From the NCBI GenBank assembly GCA_905477545.1, contig CAJQGN010000105.1, forward strand, positions 1 to 46,257: 46,257 nt of DNA, in the 5' to 3' direction. Both the position numbers and the translations under genes were made by a program. Source of the stretch: an uncultured Acidimicrobiales bacterium. Its GTDB lineage: Bacteria > Actinomycetota > Acidimicrobiia > Acidimicrobiales > Poriferisodalaceae. The notes beneath the pieces were generated by a model. That model was not told where the DNA came from. It ran no database searches and worked only from the letters and a program-made list of their open reading frames with translations. The stretch's first letter is position 1, and each line of letters begins with the position of its first letter. This document shows, piece by piece, positions 44,224-46,257 of this stretch.

Positions 44224-44562
44224 TTAATGATCATGGCCATGCGGCCGTGCAGCATAAGAGACGCAGCGGTCAACAATCGAAGACTTTTTTACTATAGCCC
44301 CGTCAATGACTGAGCTTTCGAGTGCTACTAGCCAGCTCTCATAGTAGCTCCAGGCCTCACCACTATCCTTCAAACTACGCTCTCTAGCGGCCACTTCAAC
44401 TATCAGATTCTTTCGAAAAAAATCCCAAGATAGAGCCTCTGTCTCAGCCAAAGCTACCGCTAAACCAAAAGCTCGAGCTTCCCAAGGTTCCCGAAAAACA
44501 AGCTCACCATTTTGACGCGGAGGTTCTACGTTAGATCCTTCTAATGACGATACCGAATTCAT
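44224..44562 (-). CDS. Nitrile hydratase accessory/activator protein
   Basis: This 112-residue protein is of the small accessory family that resembles the N-terminal part of the nitrile hydratase beta chain. The mark is NGELVFREPWEARAFGLAVAL, followed by a WDFFRKNLI helix and YYESWLVALES. The C-terminus HGHDH is His-rich and could bind metal. In cobalt-type systems such proteins deliver the metal by exchange with an alpha subunit. Its ATG overlaps the alpha-subunit stop (ATGA). It is the last gene of the beta-alpha-accessory operon. Confidence 0.9.
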   Translation of the reverse strand: MNSVSSLEGSNVEPPRQNGELVFREPWEARAFGLAVALAETEALSWDFFRKNLIVEVAARERSLKDSGEAWSYYESWLVALESSVIDGAIVKKSSIVDRCVSYAARPHGHDH

Positions 44563-45155
44563 AGCGTCTCAGCCCTCGCTACGCCAATCATAGAATCGCG
44601 CGTTACCAACGCTGCTAGCTCAGCAACAGAAAAATTTTCCGTTCCACTGGGCCTTTCGGGTAATACTAAAAACCGAGTCTCAGAACTGCTGTCCCAGACT
44701 TGTAGCTTTGTCTCTTCGTCGAGATCTAACCCCATTTCAGCAAGTACTTTTCGCGGTTCTCGAACCACTCTAGATCTATATTCAGGACTTTTATACCAAC
44801 TCGGAGGCAACCCTAAGAGAGCCCAGGGATAGCAAGAGCAGAGAGTACACACAACTACGTTATGCACACCCGGCTCATTCGCTTTCACTTCAACATGCTC
44901 AATTTCAGCCCCCGAAATATTTTCTTTCGATAGAACATCATCGGCGTCATCTAGCAGTCGGTTTCGAAACTCAGGGTCCGTCCAGGCACGAGCAACCAAT
45001 TGAGCACCAATCATCGGACCAACATCTGTTTCGAATTTTTGAATCAGGTTATCTATTCGAGAGCGATCGACTAGACCCTTTTCCACCAATAAATCTTCTA
45101 ACGCCTCAATCCGAATTTTCGGCGAGCGGGCACTGTAGCTATGATCATGACTCAC
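44559..45155 (-). CDS. nthA: Nitrile hydratase alpha subunit, cobalt type
   Basis: This metal-binding subunit hydrates nitriles to amides. The active-site motif VCTLCSC has Cys103, Thr104, Cys106 and Cys108. Thr in CTLC (as opposed to Ser in iron-type CSLC) marks the non-corrin cobalt form. Two of the cysteines would be oxidised to sulfinic and sulfenic acids. The 198 residues are normal. The start is a GTG at 45155 preceded by AGGAG. The beta gene lies 8 bases upstream and the accessory gene overlaps downstream, the usual order for cobalt enzymes. Confidence 0.95.
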   Translation of the reverse strand: MSHDHSYSARSPKIRIEALEDLLVEKGLVDRSRIDNLIQKFETDVGPMIGAQLVARAWTDPEFRNRLLDDADDVLSKENISGAEIEHVEVKANEPGVHNVVVCTLCSCYPWALLGLPPSWYKSPEYRSRVVREPRKVLAEMGLDLDEETKLQVWDSSSETRFLVLPERPSGTENFSVAELAALVTRDSMIGVARAETL

Positions 45156-45163
45156 GTTGACTC

Positions 45164-45871
45164 CTAACGCTTCTTCACTGGTGATAGATAATTTTCGTAC
45201 AAATCAACATGTATTTTGATTGATTTTTCACTCTGGCTGCCCCAAAGAACGTCTCCGTCATATCCAACGCAATACACGTGTTGAGGTCTTTCCCCTAAAC
45301 CATGTGCGCTCGAGTCCGGTAGAACTTCTGCCGGGTGAATCGCAACTATGAATCCCTGTTTGCCAGCAACGTAGGCTGGAAGTCGAGTGTGTCCCTTTTG
45401 AGCTGTTTCCGGCGCTTGCACTAGGTCGCCCACTTTAAAACGCGGTGGATTTGGTAATTCGCGGCGAACTGTTTTAGCCCCCGGGATTTTTACTCCTACG
45501 TCATCCGGTAGCAGATTTAAAATCTTTTTTTCTATTGGGCGGGCTCGACTTGCCGGCCCAGTACCTTCTAGCGCGCCAAGAACCTGATCTAATTCACCTA
45601 TTTCCAAATGGCCATATTCCTCTAGAAGAAGCTCACAAACAGCTTCCCATCTCCCAAAATAACCTCCATGCTTAAAGTAATCTTCTTCGGCAAGGCGCTC
45701 GATCGCATACCGCATTTCACCGGGGCGTTGAGCTGTAATACGGAGGACTTGAAACATGACTCCAAAAACGCGACGTTCCCATTCATAGTGAAAAACTGGT
45801 TCTTCTGGATCATGCAAGATCGGCCCATAACCCAAATCACCGCCAATATCGTGCACTAGTCCTTCACTCAT
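45164..45871 (-). CDS. nthB: Nitrile hydratase beta subunit
   Basis: This 235-residue beta chain starts with MSEGLVHDIGGDLGYGPI, the conserved H-D-[IV]-G-G opening. The helical N-terminal domain (WERRVFGVMFQV, HGGYFGRWE) is followed by a C-terminal SH3-like barrel beginning near FKVGDLVQAPETAQKGHTRLPAYVAGKQG and ending in LYENYLSP. It forms the alpha-beta dimer around the cobalt site. An upstream promoter was not identified in the 132 bases before it. The next gene upstream on the same strand is an SDR separated by a terminator-like hairpin. Confidence 0.95.
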   Translation of the reverse strand: MSEGLVHDIGGDLGYGPILHDPEEPVFHYEWERRVFGVMFQVLRITAQRPGEMRYAIERLAEEDYFKHGGYFGRWEAVCELLLEEYGHLEIGELDQVLGALEGTGPASRARPIEKKILNLLPDDVGVKIPGAKTVRRELPNPPRFKVGDLVQAPETAQKGHTRLPAYVAGKQGFIVAIHPAEVLPDSSAHGLGERPQHVYCVGYDGDVLWGSQSEKSIKIHVDLYENYLSPVKKR

Positions 45872-45955
45872 ATCAAACCCTTTTACCTAGCTGACGTTTT
45901 CGCAAATATATCTAATCGCAATACTTCTTCGGTCCAGTGATACTTGGCTTGAATT

Positions 45956-46005
45956 AAAAAGGCCGTGATGATTCAACGAGAAGGTGCGATCAAAGATCAC
46001 TTTTT
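45956..46005 (-). terminator. Candidate terminator between SDR and nitrile hydratase genes
   Basis: On the minus strand AAAAAGTGAT (46005-45996) and ATCAC-GGC-CTTTTT (45969-45956) can pair around a loop of about 26 bases with a 3-base bulge. The structure ends in TTTTT and overlaps the SDR stop codon. It is AT-rich and has a large loop, so it is a modest terminator at best. Confidence 0.35.
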
Positions 46006-46257
46006 AATGGCCCGCTGTTGCTCCGCCATCAACAGTATAGATACCCCCATTTATGTAACTAGCCTCTTCCGAACACAAGAAAGCCACCAGGGACGCGACT
46101 TCGGATGGCTCTCCGTAGCGACTGAGCGGATTTCGAGACGCCAACTCTTTCCTGACTATTTCTGCTTGCTCACCACCAAACCCAGACTCAATACTTCTCA
46201 TCATCCTTGTCTCAATCGGAGATGGACAGACTGCGTTAACTCGGATTGCTTTAGGGC
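46004..46257 (-). CDS. Short-chain dehydrogenase/reductase, C-terminal part (partial)
   Basis: The gene enters the window at its right edge. The visible part reads PKAIRVNAVCPSPIETRMM, the strand after the SDR active-site helix, then PLSRYGEPSEVASLVAFLCSEEASYINGGIYTVDGGATAGH, the classical SDR C-terminus. The Rossmann N-terminus and the YxxxK catalytic motif are outside the window. Substrate cannot be inferred. It is upstream of the nitrile hydratase operon in the same direction, about 130 bases away. Confidence 0.9.
   Translation of the reverse strand, partial: PKAIRVNAVCPSPIETRMMRSIESGFGGEQAEIVRKELASRNPLSRYGEPSEVASLVAFLCSEEASYINGGIYTVDGGATAGH

Overview
The window is a gene-dense stretch of chromosome at moderate GC (I judge mid-40s percent by eye, not computed). 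It most likely comes from a low-GC, probably aquatic actinobacterium; class Acidimicrobiia fits best, but that placement is inference. Support comes from a MshC-type cysteine ligase (mycothiol pathway), a GlpR/SepX-like membrane protein near a moeA homologue, a DUF4333-type lipoprotein, adjacent SCPx-type thiolase and DUF35-type genes, and Nei beside Fpg. No insertion sequence, prophage, CRISPR array or rRNA operon was seen. Almost everything reads as intact vertical core genome.

Layout. 1-4.0 kb: 3' end of a phosphohexomutase, a PfkB/adenosine-type kinase, an M1 aminopeptidase and a 42-codon candidate membrane ORF. 4.0-5.7 kb: copper delivery to cytochrome oxidase (CtaG, Sco1) and tRNA-Ala(CGC). 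5.7-10.4 kb: a minus-strand run of UDPGP-type nucleotidyltransferase, moeA, moaA, moaC and a GlpR-like protein, which combines molybdopterin synthesis with the actinobacterial galU-moeA-glpR neighbourhood. 10.5-15.3 kb: an FmdB zinc ribbon, then a minus-strand operon tldD-pmbA-PHP-uppP. 15.5-18.2 kb: a PAP2-type membrane enzyme and dxs. 18.4-21.7 kb: a thiolase, a cysteine-free HMG-CoA-synthase/DUF35-like protein and an NfuA-like scaffold. 21.9-28.3 kb: an AcuI-like reductase facing a long minus-strand run (thiD-like, methylmalonyl-CoA mutase large chain, lipoprotein, ABC-F, a 45-codon membrane microprotein, GNAT). 28.4-33.7 kb: an AcoX/NAD-kinase-like protein, pncB, an aminotransferase and an acyl-CoA dehydrogenase. 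33.7-34.1 kb: an unexplained structured non-coding segment ending in a strong terminator. 34.1-38.3 kb: a P1 (DmpA/NylC) peptidase, nei, a tRNA-Pro remnant, fpg, a RecB/Cas4-like nuclease and a tail-anchored small protein. 38.3-40.3 kb: parA-like and mshC. 40.4-44.2 kb: two tandem divergent erythromycin-esterase/Tiki-fold-like paralogues, a 5'-nucleotidase and a NUDIX hydrolase. 44.2-46.3 kb: cobalt-type nitrile hydratase (beta, alpha, accessory) and the end of an SDR.

How they work together. The thiolase, HMGCS-like protein, AcuI, methylmalonyl-CoA mutase and acyl-CoA dehydrogenase point to short-chain or branched acyl-CoA and propionyl/acryloyl-CoA metabolism. MshC, Sco1/CtaG, uppP, dxs and parA are housekeeping. 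The least explained items are the structured RNA-like segment at 33.79-34.08 kb, the tandem EreA-like pair, the cysteine-free HMGCS/DUF35 protein, the tRNA-Pro remnant behind fpg, and several microprotein genes under 60 codons.
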